DNA of 38,907 nt, taken from CAZZCN01 sp964652975. GTDB taxonomy: Bacteria; Bacillota; Clostridia; Saccharofermentanales; UBA5734. Position 1 is the first letter of the stretch; each line of letters opens with the position of its first letter. The notes under the pieces were generated by a model. That model saw only the letters and a program-made list of their open reading frames with translations. It ran no database searches and was not told the DNA's origin. A program made the translations under genes and the position numbers. Location of the stretch: NCBI GenBank assembly GCA_964652975.1, contig CAZZCN010000020.1, positions 1 to 38,907 on the forward strand, given 5' to 3'. Of this stretch, positions 25,278 to 34,863 are shown piece after piece.

Positions 25278-26759
25278 TTGAAAAATAAGTACTTAATTGT
25301 GGTCATAGCAATTCTGATAGTGGCTGTTGATTCAATATATTCGTATGCTGCTGTACCTTACAACAATTATATTTATGATAACAATACAGTACCGCAGCAA
25401 GAACCACAGGCATATATTCCTTATGCTGTTTATACGGGACCCTCCTTTGGTACAACATCATTTAAAAACCCTCAGGATATTTTCGTAGCAGAGGACGAAA
25501 AAATTTATATTGCAGATACAGGCAACAATAGAATTCTAATCTTAAATAAGGATTTATCACTGTCATCTATTTTGGATAGTTTTATAAATGAGGGGAGACT
25601 AGATAAATTTAATAACCCATCGGGGGTTTTCATAACTAAGGATAACAGAATGTATATTGCTGATTCATTAAACAGACGAATTGTTATACTTGATAAAAAC
25701 AGCAGGTTAATAAAAATATATACAAAGCCCGTAACACCTCTTCTACCTGATTCTTTCCAGTATATTCCGCAAAAAATAGCTGTCGATACCGGAAACAGGG
25801 TTTATGTTGTTGCACAAGGGTCAACAGGCGGAATTATTCAGATAGATAAAGATGGCAATTTCAATGGGTTCTTTGGAGCAATTGCCACTCCTCCGAATTT
25901 TATTAACTCTCTGGTTCGCAGATTTGGTACCAGGGAAATGAAAAAAAATGCTATACTTAATATCCCCACTGTTTTTTCTAATATTGCAATAGACAAAGGT
26001 GACTTTATCTATGGAACTGTCGGAAGTATTGATTCTTCTGCAGCTAGTGCAGGGATATATGTACACAAGTTAAATTCAGCCGGAGTAAATATATTAATGC
26101 AGAAAGGTAATGTTCCTGTTATGGGCGATCCGTATATTTTCGACTATGAACAACAGAAAAGAGTTTCATCATTTTTAACTGATGTTGGTGTAAATAATAA
26201 AGGCATTTATTCAGTTCTCGATAGAACAACGGGACGTATATTCTCATATAAAGAAGATGGTGAACTTCTCTATGTATTCGGTGGGTTAGGCAATAGAATG
26301 GGACAGTTCGGTACGCCGGATGCCTTTGATTTCATATATGAGGATAACTATATTGTAGTTGACAGTAAATATAATCAATTGGTTCTTTTCAAGCCGACAT
26401 ACTATGGAAAAGTAATAAAAAAAGCAGTTGAGGAATACAATAACCATAATTATGACGGGCAATTCACATATTGGCAGAAAGCACTTAAATATACATCTAA
26501 ATCTGAGTTGGTCTTTAAAGGGATAAGCAAGTCATTATTTAAAGCAAACAATTATGAAGAATCACTTAAATATTCTAAGTTGGCTAACGACCGTAACGGA
26601 TACTCTTTGGCCCTTCAGTTTTTTAGAAAACAGTTAATGGCAAATTATTTTGGATTATTTATGACTATGTGTATATTACTTATTGTGTTTTTAATTATTT
26701 TAAAAAGTCTCCGTAAGTATTCAAAAAAAGGAGAAAAAATTCTTGGAAAAATTACCTGA
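25278..26759 (+). CDS. NHL-propeller membrane protein
   Basis: This 493-residue protein starts at TTG (25278), eight bases after AAGGAGTG. An N-terminal hydrophobic segment (YLIVVIAILIVAVDSIYSYA) acts as signal or anchor. Residues 55-380 contain NHL-type propeller repeats, clearest in IFVAEDEKIYIADTGNNRIL and VFITKDNRMYIADSLNRRIV. A TPR-like helical part follows (about 385-455), then a transmembrane helix (FGLFMTMCILLIVFLIILKS) and a basic tail. The propeller would face outward. Its stop overlaps the Yip1-like gene by 17 bases. Homologues sit in the same order beside Yip1 and DUF5696 genes in other Firmicutes from memory. The function is unknown. Confidence 0.75.
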   Translation: MKNKYLIVVIAILIVAVDSIYSYAAVPYNNYIYDNNTVPQQEPQAYIPYAVYTGPSFGTTSFKNPQDIFVAEDEKIYIADTGNNRILILNKDLSLSSILDSFINEGRLDKFNNPSGVFITKDNRMYIADSLNRRIVILDKNSRLIKIYTKPVTPLLPDSFQYIPQKIAVDTGNRVYVVAQGSTGGIIQIDKDGNFNGFFGAIATPPNFINSLVRRFGTREMKKNAILNIPTVFSNIAIDKGDFIYGTVGSIDSSAASAGIYVHKLNSAGVNILMQKGNVPVMGDPYIFDYEQQKRVSSFLTDVGVNNKGIYSVLDRTTGRIFSYKEDGELLYVFGGLGNRMGQFGTPDAFDFIYEDNYIVVDSKYNQLVLFKPTYYGKVIKKAVEEYNNHNYDGQFTYWQKALKYTSKSELVFKGISKSLFKANNYEESLKYSKLANDRNGYSLALQFFRKQLMANYFGLFMTMCILLIVFLIILKSLRKYSKKGEKILGKIT

Positions 26760-27375
26760 TTTATTGAAAAAACTCAAATATACTACTTACATAATTTTCC
26801 ATCCGTTTGATGGGTTTTGGGAATTAAAAAGAAGCAGACAGGGCGATATGCGAAGTGCAACAGTAATTCTTACCGCACTTATTATTGTTTATGTTTTGAG
26901 AAGGCAGCTTACCGGGTTTATTTTCAATTTCAATATTATTTCTGATATGAATATTTTTTTGCAAATTACTACCGTAGCACTACCGTTTTTATTATGGTGT
27001 CTCGCAAATTGGAGTATAACAACCCTTGTTGATGGAGAAGGTAGAATTTCAGATATATACATAACAACTGCTTATGCATTAGTACCTTTAATTATTCTGA
27101 ATATACCACTTGTTTTATTAAGTCTTGTTATTACTAAGCAGGAAGGTGCATTTTACAATATAATAGATGGTTTTTCAATTGTTTGGTCTGGGTTGTTGCT
27201 GCTAATCGGAATTATGACAGTGCATCAGTTTTCTATCAAAAAGACGTTATTAACAGTAGGTGTTGCAGGTGTTGCCATGGTGGTCATAGTATTTATTTTT
27301 ATGTTGTTTTTTGGAGTAATTGCACAAATAATAAATTTTGTACTTTTAATATATAAAGAACTATCTATGAGATAG
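26743..27375 (+). CDS. Yip1-family integral membrane protein
   Basis: This 210-residue protein with about five transmembrane helices matches the Yip1 domain in layout: a short cytoplasmic start (HPFDGFWELKRSRQGDMRSA), then hydrophobic segments with VYVLRRQLTGFIF, WCLANWSITTLVDGEGRISDIYITTAYALVPL and a long final pair. WCLANW and the TAYALVPL stretch are typical of this family. The TTG start at 26743 lies nine bases after AAGGAG and overlaps the NHL gene by 17 bases. Bacterial Yip1 proteins have no established role; it may scaffold the neighbouring membrane components. Confidence 0.75.
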   Translation: MEKLPDLLKKLKYTTYIIFHPFDGFWELKRSRQGDMRSATVILTALIIVYVLRRQLTGFIFNFNIISDMNIFLQITTVALPFLLWCLANWSITTLVDGEGRISDIYITTAYALVPLIILNIPLVLLSLVITKQEGAFYNIIDGFSIVWSGLLLLIGIMTVHQFSIKKTLLTVGVAGVAMVVIVFIFMLFFGVIAQIINFVLLIYKELSMR

Positions 27376-27406
27376 AGTTGCTACAGAAAGGAGTACCTTT
27401 AATCTA

Positions 27407-30046
27407 ATGATTAAAAAATGTAACATTTATAAATTAATAGTAATAGTTCTTTTTCTTATAGGTGTCATTGGACTTCTTTCTTGTTCGTCCATGAATGATG
27501 ATGCTGTTCTGAGAGCAGATAATGACATCACTGATTACTCAAAGATTGACAAAGGATTTGACAGTCTGGTAAAAGCAAATTTGAACTATCTGGTATTTGA
27601 AAAAGATGAGATGCAGTTATATGTAAATGGTAAAAATGCAGATATTTATATTCTTAATAAATTGACCGGGGATATCTGGCAATCAAGTCCGGCGGATAGA
27701 GGGAATGATAAGATAGCAGCCGGGATAAATTTAGACAAACTTTATTCCCAATTAATATTTGAATATTATCCTAGCACAAGTGACACGGCCTCCACCCTTA
27801 ATTCATATTCAGATTGCATAAAAGTTGGACAGTTTAGTTTTGTCAAAATAGATGATGGAATTAGAGTTAATTATGGGATCGGGAAAAAGAAAAAAGAATA
27901 TATTGTTCCGACAATTATTTCAGAAAAAAGATTCCAGGAACTATTAGATAGATTTAATGATGAGGAAAAGGACATATTTAAAACTTATTATGGGCTCGTT
28001 TCGTTGAAGGCCATCGAGTCTGATTCAGACCGTGCTTTATTCGGTGAGGCTTATCCTATCTTGCATAAAAGAGATGTATATATTTTTTCAAGCGGTTCTT
28101 CTATTTTGAACCCGGGCAATCCTGCTTCCGGATTTCTTATGAGTAAAATGGAGAATTTATTAAAGAAAGTCGGATACACACAGGAAGATTTTGATTTTGA
28201 TAATAAAGATAATGAAATTCAAGCAAATAAAGCAAAGGATATCTATTTTGATATTTCAATAGAATATACTTTAAAAGATAATGGATTAGTAGTTAGAATC
28301 CCGCAAAAAAGCATAAAGTACGATGAGAATATTTTAAGGCTGACTCAAGTAACTGTTTTACCATATTTTGGGGCTGCTGGTCAGAAAAACAAAGGGTATT
28401 TATTTGTTCCTGATGGATCTGGAGCTTTAATTAATTTGAATAATGGCAAGCTTAATTTTCCCGGGTACGAAAAAATAGTCTATGGTAATGATAACACATT
28501 GGTTGCTAAGAACCTTGATGATTCGCAGATATTTCTTCCCGTTTTCGGAATTAAAAAGGATGACAGTGCATTTATAGGAATTATAGAAAAAGCTGACGCA
28601 TCTGCCTTGATTAAAGCCGAAATTAGTGGGAGATACAATAGTTATAACAGTGTAAATGCAACTTTTATATTGAAAAACAGACAAAAGAACAACAGTGCTA
28701 TTCTAAACCAGGCTGGAATGTACGAGTACCAAAAAAAGTCATTGCAAAGCGACATTCAAATACGATATGATTTTATTCAAGGGAAAGAAGCCAACTATAC
28801 CGGAATGGCGTTAAAATATCAAAAATACCTATTAGTTAACAAAAAGATAACCAGGCAAAACCATACAGAGAAACTTCCATTTTACCTGGAAACGATAGGT
28901 GGAATAACTTTTAAGACATCGTTTGCAGGATTTCCATATACGACTCAAAAATCACTCACGGGTTATTTACAGTCAATTGAAATTTTGAAAACATTAAAAA
29001 TGAAAGGCATTGAGAATATTTCTTATCAATATACCGGGTGGTGCAATAAAGGTGTTGACAATACTGTTTCCAACAAAGCGGATTTAATTAGCAATTTAGG
29101 AAGCAGAGATGATTTCGCCAAATTAGTGGAATACACCAAAGAAAATGAAATCAACTTTTATCCGGATATGAATTTCTCATATACTGCAAATAATCTCATT
29201 TATAATTTTATCGAATCAAAATTTCAGGGAGCCAGGGACATACCGGGCAATTTGTCATATTCAAGAAAATATATATTGTCATTACCGGATTATTCCGGTG
29301 ATAACTATTCAACTATAATACTATCAACAAATTTCTATGATAATATGATAAAAAAGTTTATAAGTAAATATAAAAATTACAACATTAACGGGCTTAGCGT
29401 TAAATCTTTTGGAATGGATTTAAATGCTGATTATAATGAAGACAATTATTCTGACAGACAAATGTCCAAAAATGAAATTGTGCGACAATTGAATCTATTA
29501 TCGAAAAACGATATTAAACTTTCTGTAGCCGGCGCAAATAGTTATACACTGGAATATTCGGATATTGTTAATAATATGCCTGCAGCATCTGGAAATAATT
29601 ACTTATTTGACAGAACAATTCCGTTTTATCAGATAGCAATACACGGCGTCTTAAATTATTCCGGTGAGCCCATTAACTTAAGCAGTGATTATGAATATGA
29701 TGTATTAAAATCTATTGAAACAGGTAGTATCCCCTCATTTAAATGGATGTATGCGGATAATTATGCATTAAAAGATACAAAATCAAATTACTATGGACTT
29801 AACTATGCTCCGTGGGTTGAGCAAGCTGCTACATTATACAAACAAGCCGACGAAGCTTTGGGGGATTGCCAGAATGCAACTATAAGAGAGCATAATCAAT
29901 TGGGAGAAGGCCTCTATGAGACTGTTTACAGTAATGATAAAAGAATATATGTAAACTATAACAATAGAAAAGCAACATACAAAGATATTAGCCTGGAACC
30001 AGAAAGTTACAAGGTAATCATGGGAGGCGCAGTTTATGCCAAATAA
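27407..30046 (+). CDS. DUF5696-like lipoprotein, possible glycosidase
   Basis: This 879-residue protein has a lipoprotein signal (IVIVLFLIGVIGLLSC, Cys near residue 26). The N-terminal 470 residues are beta-rich (ENLNYLVFEKDEMQLYVNGK-type strands, then GYLFVPDGSGALINLNNG). From about 490 to 800 the pattern suggests a TIM barrel (YLETIGGITFKTSF, ISYQYTGWCNKGVDNT, INFYPDMNFSY, LSVKSFGMDLNADYNED). The tail (RIYVNYNNRKATYKDISLEP) resembles the closing beta domain of glycosidases. I recall this as the DUF5696 group found beside NHL and Yip1 genes. Enzyme activity is inference from fold resemblance only. It overlaps the next gene by 11 bases. Confidence 0.6.
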   Translation: MIKKCNIYKLIVIVLFLIGVIGLLSCSSMNDDAVLRADNDITDYSKIDKGFDSLVKANLNYLVFEKDEMQLYVNGKNADIYILNKLTGDIWQSSPADRGNDKIAAGINLDKLYSQLIFEYYPSTSDTASTLNSYSDCIKVGQFSFVKIDDGIRVNYGIGKKKKEYIVPTIISEKRFQELLDRFNDEEKDIFKTYYGLVSLKAIESDSDRALFGEAYPILHKRDVYIFSSGSSILNPGNPASGFLMSKMENLLKKVGYTQEDFDFDNKDNEIQANKAKDIYFDISIEYTLKDNGLVVRIPQKSIKYDENILRLTQVTVLPYFGAAGQKNKGYLFVPDGSGALINLNNGKLNFPGYEKIVYGNDNTLVAKNLDDSQIFLPVFGIKKDDSAFIGIIEKADASALIKAEISGRYNSYNSVNATFILKNRQKNNSAILNQAGMYEYQKKSLQSDIQIRYDFIQGKEANYTGMALKYQKYLLVNKKITRQNHTEKLPFYLETIGGITFKTSFAGFPYTTQKSLTGYLQSIEILKTLKMKGIENISYQYTGWCNKGVDNTVSNKADLISNLGSRDDFAKLVEYTKENEINFYPDMNFSYTANNLIYNFIESKFQGARDIPGNLSYSRKYILSLPDYSGDNYSTIILSTNFYDNMIKKFISKYKNYNINGLSVKSFGMDLNADYNEDNYSDRQMSKNEIVRQLNLLSKNDIKLSVAGANSYTLEYSDIVNNMPAASGNNYLFDRTIPFYQIAIHGVLNYSGEPINLSSDYEYDVLKSIETGSIPSFKWMYADNYALKDTKSNYYGLNYAPWVEQAATLYKQADEALGDCQNATIREHNQLGEGLYETVYSNDKRIYVNYNNRKATYKDISLEPESYKVIMGGAVYAK

Positions 30047-30977
30047 GTATGTTCATACAAGTATTATCAATGGAATAAGTAAGATCAGACATATTTCAAT
30101 GAGAACAAAACGTTCATTATATGGTTTGCTTTTTATACTGCCATTTATTATTGGATTTGTATTTTTCTTTCTTTCACCTTTGGTGCTTTTTATTACCATG
30201 TCATTTAACGACTTAAGCATGACAAATGATGGTATGGCGTTTAAGTATGCGGAGTTTAAATATTATATCGAAAGCCTATTTAACCAAACAGAGTTTATTA
30301 CATCTGTAACGGGAAGTCTCTCAAATATATCATTAATTCTACCCAGCATTGTTATTTACAGTTTATTTGTAGCAGTTATATTAAATCAAAAATTCAGAGG
30401 GCGGAGCATATTTCGGAGTACTTATTTTCTTCCTGTTTTAGTGGCTTCAGGAACTGCTGCAATAGCAAATAATGACAATACTATGAATGCAGCTATTCAG
30501 GCGGTTATGGGCAAGGTTGATCCTAACAGCACATTGAATTTTTCAAGCTATATAATGGATTTGTTTGGTACATCTAACACATTTTTTATATCAGTTGCAG
30601 AAGGCCTGGTAAGCAATGTTTATCAGATTACACTTTCATCCGGAGTTCAAATACTGATTTTTCTAGCAGGCATTCAAACAATTCCACAATCAATATACGA
30701 AGCCTCAAACATTGATGGTGCAACAAGCTGGGAAAATTTCTGGAAAATTACATTGCCTATGTTAAGCCCGATTATTTTAGTTAATAGTGTATATACTGTC
30801 ATTGACTTACTTGGTGGAGAGAACAATTCCGTTATACAAAATGTCTATAAACTGATGTCGGGTTACAAATTTTCTTTAGGTGCAGCACAGGGGGTAGTAT
30901 ATTTCGCAATTATATTCACTGTTTTAGGGATACTTATGTTTGTTTTATCAAAGGTTGTATATTATGAGGAACGGTAA
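30036..30977 (+). CDS. Sugar ABC transporter permease (MalF type), first pair
   Basis: This 313-residue protein has about six transmembrane helices (LLFILPFIIGFVFFFLSPLV at the first). The EAA loop that contacts the ATPase is YEASNIDGATSWENFWKITL. This places it in the carbohydrate uptake CUT1 family. The ATG lies after GGGAGG and overlaps the DUF5696-like gene by 11 bases. It pairs with the next gene. Confidence 0.9.
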   Translation: MPNKYVHTSIINGISKIRHISMRTKRSLYGLLFILPFIIGFVFFFLSPLVLFITMSFNDLSMTNDGMAFKYAEFKYYIESLFNQTEFITSVTGSLSNISLILPSIVIYSLFVAVILNQKFRGRSIFRSTYFLPVLVASGTAAIANNDNTMNAAIQAVMGKVDPNSTLNFSSYIMDLFGTSNTFFISVAEGLVSNVYQITLSSGVQILIFLAGIQTIPQSIYEASNIDGATSWENFWKITLPMLSPIILVNSVYTVIDLLGGENNSVIQNVYKLMSGYKFSLGAAQGVVYFAIIFTVLGILMFVLSKVVYYEER

Positions 30978-30988
30978 GGTATGAATAA

Positions 30989-31915
30989 ATGATTAAAATA
31001 ATGAGTAAAAGAAAAATTATGAATTTCAGCTGGAGTTTTGTCAGAATAGTATTACTTATCGGACTTGCTTTTATAATAGTTTTCCCACTAATAGTAAAAT
31101 TTTCGCAATCTATCAAGTCAGTTTCTGATAATCTCGATTCTAATGTTATTTTTATACCTAAAAATCCTACCCTAAAAAACTATGTCATTATAATGAACTC
31201 AATAAATTATCCTGTTGCTTTTATTTATACAGTTGTTTTTAACACTATAACAAGTATTTTGCAGGTTTTTTCCTGTTCTTTGGTTGCCTATGGATTTGCA
31301 CGATATAAATTTCCGTTTAAAAAATTTGCTTTTTCAATGGTTATTTTGACGATGCTAATTCCACCACAGTCAATCATGTTTCCTATATGGCTCAGATTTA
31401 AATATTTCGGATTCACCAATCTTTTCTATTTTGGCAAAAATCTGACAGGAATTGTTGATATGACTGACACAGTATTACCGTTTCTCATTTTATCATTAAC
31501 AGCAATTGCATTTAAAAACGGACTTTATATATACTTGCTCAGACAATATTTTACCAATATACCAAAGGTTCTTGAAGAAGCCGCATATATAGATGGCTGC
31601 GGACAAATAAAAACCTTCTTTAGAATTATGCTGCCGAGTGCAATTCCTATGCTTGTGACTGTATTCTTATTTTCTTTTGTCTGGCAATGGAATGACAGAT
31701 ATTATACCGGAACACTTTATCCTGAAATTCCAACTGTAGCCAATAAGTTATTCAACATGAAATTTGAAGCATTACAGAGCATGGGTGATTATCTTATGCA
31801 GAACCTTTTAAGCAATGCAAAGCTGTTATTACTTATAATACCACTGTTAGTTCTATATATATTCACACAGAATTTCTTTAAGGAAAGCATTGCAAGAAGC
31901 GGTATAGTTGGTTAA
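30989..31915 (+). CDS. Sugar ABC transporter permease (MalG type), first pair
   Basis: This 308-residue permease has an EAA loop EEAAYIDGCGQIKTFFRIML and the short C-terminal form typical of MalG-type partners (FTQNFFKESIARSGIVG). About six helices are visible. It starts 11 bases after the partner permease, with AAGGT upstream, and would form the heterodimeric channel with it. Confidence 0.9.
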   Translation: MIKIMSKRKIMNFSWSFVRIVLLIGLAFIIVFPLIVKFSQSIKSVSDNLDSNVIFIPKNPTLKNYVIIMNSINYPVAFIYTVVFNTITSILQVFSCSLVAYGFARYKFPFKKFAFSMVILTMLIPPQSIMFPIWLRFKYFGFTNLFYFGKNLTGIVDMTDTVLPFLILSLTAIAFKNGLYIYLLRQYFTNIPKVLEEAAYIDGCGQIKTFFRIMLPSAIPMLVTVFLFSFVWQWNDRYYTGTLYPEIPTVANKLFNMKFEALQSMGDYLMQNLLSNAKLLLLIIPLLVLYIFTQNFFKESIARSGIVG

Positions 31916-31949
31916 AAATATTTAGAATTGTCAGAATATAGGTGATAAA

Positions 31950-34850
31950 ATGAAGAATGCAAAAAAAATGAAGAAAAAATTAATATACTTTATAATTGTT
32001 TGCTTGATAGCGGCACTATTTCCCAATCAATTTCTACATATATACACAAAAGCTTTATCGTCTGAGAATATTCTTGGCAGTGCTTTTGGTTCAAGCGCTA
32101 GCGGTTATAAAACTTATTTAAAAAATCATAGTTCCAAACTGTTAAGCAATTCCTCCATATTGGTCAATATAACCGAATTTACATCGTCAGAAGATAACGC
32201 AACTGTAGTAAATGATATCGCTGGCAGACCTGGAAAATCATTAGAAACAAAAGAAAGTGGCATAACAAACTGGACTGTTAACGTTATTGAAGACGGCATG
32301 TATAATATTGAGATTGAATATTTTAACCAAAAAGGCAAGAGCGCTACTATTGTTCGAAAAATACTGATTGATGGAAAAATTCCATATGATGAGGCTGGAA
32401 ATGTTATTTTCAAACGTACTTTTGCAAATGCTGGAAAAAATACAACTGACATTTTTGGAAATGAATTCAGATCGTCGCAAGTTGAAATGTCAAGATGGTC
32501 CACTGCGCCAATTTATGATTCTATTGGATACTATACAGAGCCTCTAAAATTTTATCTGTCAAGAGGCCCTCATACATTAAGTTTTGAAGCAATAAGAGAG
32601 AATTTAACAATCGGTTCAATAACATTGAAAAAGTTTTCAAAAGCTGACGATTACAAGGTTGTTTTAGAAAACTATAGAAAAAATGGATACAAAAAAACAA
32701 ACGGTCATTTGCTAAATATCCAGGGAGAAGATGCTGAATTCAAATCAGACAGTATGATTTATCCATTGACAGACAGCTCATCTCCGGCAACACAGCCAAG
32801 TGACCCTTCAAAGATTTTGCTTAATACAATTGGAGGTCAAAGATGGCAGACAAGCAGTCAATTTTTGGAGTGGAGTTTCGATGCTCCGGAAACTGGCACT
32901 TATAAAATAGGGATTAAGGCGAGACAGAATATTATTTCAGGACAGCCATCTTATAGAAAAATATTAATTGACGGTAACGTTCCATTTCATGAACTAAATT
33001 CTGTTAAATTTTTATATGACACACAATGGGATATTTATACATTAGGCGGAAAAGATCCTTATGAATTCTACCTTGCAAAAGGTAGACACACAATCAGAAT
33101 GGAGGTTACGTTAGGAGAAATATCAGAGATAATACAAAAGTTGAATACGGTAATGAGCCGGATTAACAATACATATATGAACTTTCTTATGGTTACAGGG
33201 CCTTCCCCGGATGTCAATCGAGATTATATGTTTGACAAAACACTTCCGAACGAATTAATCGAACTAAAAAATGTGAGTTCTGATCTGGAGGATATTTATA
33301 CTGATCTGCTAAAAATTAATGGAATCGGAGGCTCTCAGGCACAGCAAATAAAAAATCTTGCAAAGCAAGCAAAAAAGATGAGTGAGAAACCAGATAGAAT
33401 TTCCGGAATGTTTGTAGATTTTGTTTCAAATGTAAGCACGCTCGGAAATCTTCTAGCGACTTTAAAGCAACAGCCTTTGGAGATTGATTATATTTCATTG
33501 GCATCTTTTGACAAAAATTTTGCCTCCCCCCGGGCCGATATTTTTGCTAATATTTCATTTGCGATTAAACAGTTTGTATCTTCGTTTTATGTTAATTACT
33601 CTGATATAGGGTTAGCGAGCAAAGGTGGTGAAACAGTTAAAGTTTGGATATCATCAGGGCGCGACCAGGCAAATTCATTAAACCAATTAGTAAAAAATAA
33701 TTTTACGAACAAGAATGGGATAATAGTAAATATCCAGCTTGTTCCCTATGGAACTTTATTAAATGCAACACTTGCAAATAAAGGACCGGATGTAGCACTT
33801 TCACTCTTCCAGAACGAACCACTTAATTATGCATTGAGAGGCGCAGTGTCTGATTTATCAGGGTTTGAAGGCTTTGACGAGATTGCAAAGGGTTTTATGC
33901 CTAGTGCTTTGGAGGCGCTTACATTTCGCAACAGGGTTTATGGAGTTCCTGAAACCCAGAACTTTTCGATGATGTTTTATCGAAAAGATATTTTGAACAA
34001 ACTCAGTCTTTTACCGCCAAATACTTGGGATGACGTCATTACAATGCTCCCTGTCCTTCAAAAAAAACATTTAAATTTTGGGTTGCAGCAACCATATATG
34101 CCTAATCTTATAGGCGCTGGGTATGGAGTCTTTTCAATGTTTTTATTTCAAGAAGGTGGAGCCTTATACAATGAAGAAGGAAGTGCTACAGCTCTAAATA
34201 CTAAATTGGCTAATAATGCATTTTACAGATGGGTAAATTTTTATAATTATTATTCATTACCGGCGCAATTTGATTTTCTTACACGATTCAGGTCAGGTGA
34301 AATTCCAATAGGAATAGCAGATTATAGTATGTATAATGTTTTATCTGTATTTGCACCGGAACTCGAAGGAATGTGGGATTTTACATTAGTTCCTGGAACA
34401 AAAAGACCAGACGGTAAAATAAATCAATTTGTTCCTGCATCAATAACAGCAACTGTGATGATGGAGAATGCTAAAAACAAAGAAAATGCATGGGAATTTA
34501 TCAAATGGTGGACAAATGCCGATACTCAGGAAAAATACGGCAATGAACTTGAAAGCATTATGGGAATCGCGGCTAGATACCAAACAGCAAATGTAGAAGC
34601 TCTTAATAAAATCCCCTGGAACAGCAAGGATTTTAAAATTCTGATGAAACAATTGACATTGACCAAGGGAATTGCAGAGGTTCCGGGAAGTTATATGACG
34701 CCGCGGTATTTGGATTTTGCGTTTAAACAATCGTACACTGCAACAGCAACTATTGGTGAGAATCAAAATCCGGGTGAGGTTCTTCAAAATGCAGCATTAT
34801 TAATTGATGGTGAAATTGCAAAAAAACGTAAAGAATTCAATTTACGATAA
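31950..34850 (+). CDS. Large solute-binding protein with N-terminal carbohydrate-binding-like domains
   Basis: This 966-residue exported protein has a hydrophobic signal (KLIYFIIVCLIAALFPNQFL) but no lipobox Cys. Residues 60-225 and 250-390 look like two related beta-sandwich CBM35/CBM6-type domains; each contains an (I/L)LIDG segment (RKILIDGKIPYDEAG and RKILIDGNVPFHELN) and ends in a GxHT(L/I) strand. Residues about 390-545 are helical. Residues 555-960 form a family-1 solute-binding fold (TVKVWISSGRDQANSLNQLV, NPGPDV-like KGPDVALSL, YGVPETQNFSMMFYRKDIL, ENAWEFIKWW). Ordinary binding proteins are 400-500 residues long. It would hold long glycans at the surface for the permeases on either side. 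Confidence 0.8.
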   Translation: MKNAKKMKKKLIYFIIVCLIAALFPNQFLHIYTKALSSENILGSAFGSSASGYKTYLKNHSSKLLSNSSILVNITEFTSSEDNATVVNDIAGRPGKSLETKESGITNWTVNVIEDGMYNIEIEYFNQKGKSATIVRKILIDGKIPYDEAGNVIFKRTFANAGKNTTDIFGNEFRSSQVEMSRWSTAPIYDSIGYYTEPLKFYLSRGPHTLSFEAIRENLTIGSITLKKFSKADDYKVVLENYRKNGYKKTNGHLLNIQGEDAEFKSDSMIYPLTDSSSPATQPSDPSKILLNTIGGQRWQTSSQFLEWSFDAPETGTYKIGIKARQNIISGQPSYRKILIDGNVPFHELNSVKFLYDTQWDIYTLGGKDPYEFYLAKGRHTIRMEVTLGEISEIIQKLNTVMSRINNTYMNFLMVTGPSPDVNRDYMFDKTLPNELIELKNVSSDLEDIYTDLLKINGIGGSQAQQIKNLAKQAKKMSEKPDRISGMFVDFVSNVSTLGNLLATLKQQPLEIDYISLASFDKNFASPRADIFANISFAIKQFVSSFYVNYSDIGLASKGGETVKVWISSGRDQANSLNQLVKNNFTNKNGIIVNIQLVPYGTLLNATLANKGPDVALSLFQNEPLNYALRGAVSDLSGFEGFDEIAKGFMPSALEALTFRNRVYGVPETQNFSMMFYRKDILNKLSLLPPNTWDDVITMLPVLQKKHLNFGLQQPYMPNLIGAGYGVFSMFLFQEGGALYNEEGSATALNTKLANNAFYRWVNFYNYYSLPAQFDFLTRFRSGEIPIGIADYSMYNVLSVFAPELEGMWDFTLVPGTKRPDGKINQFVPASITATVMMENAKNKENAWEFIKWWTNADTQEKYGNELESIMGIAARYQTANVEALNKIPWNSKDFKILMKQLTLTKGIAEVPGSYMTPRYLDFAFKQSYTATATIGENQNPGEVLQNAALLIDGEIAKKRKEFNLR

Positions 34851-34863
34851 GGAGGCAGAAAAT

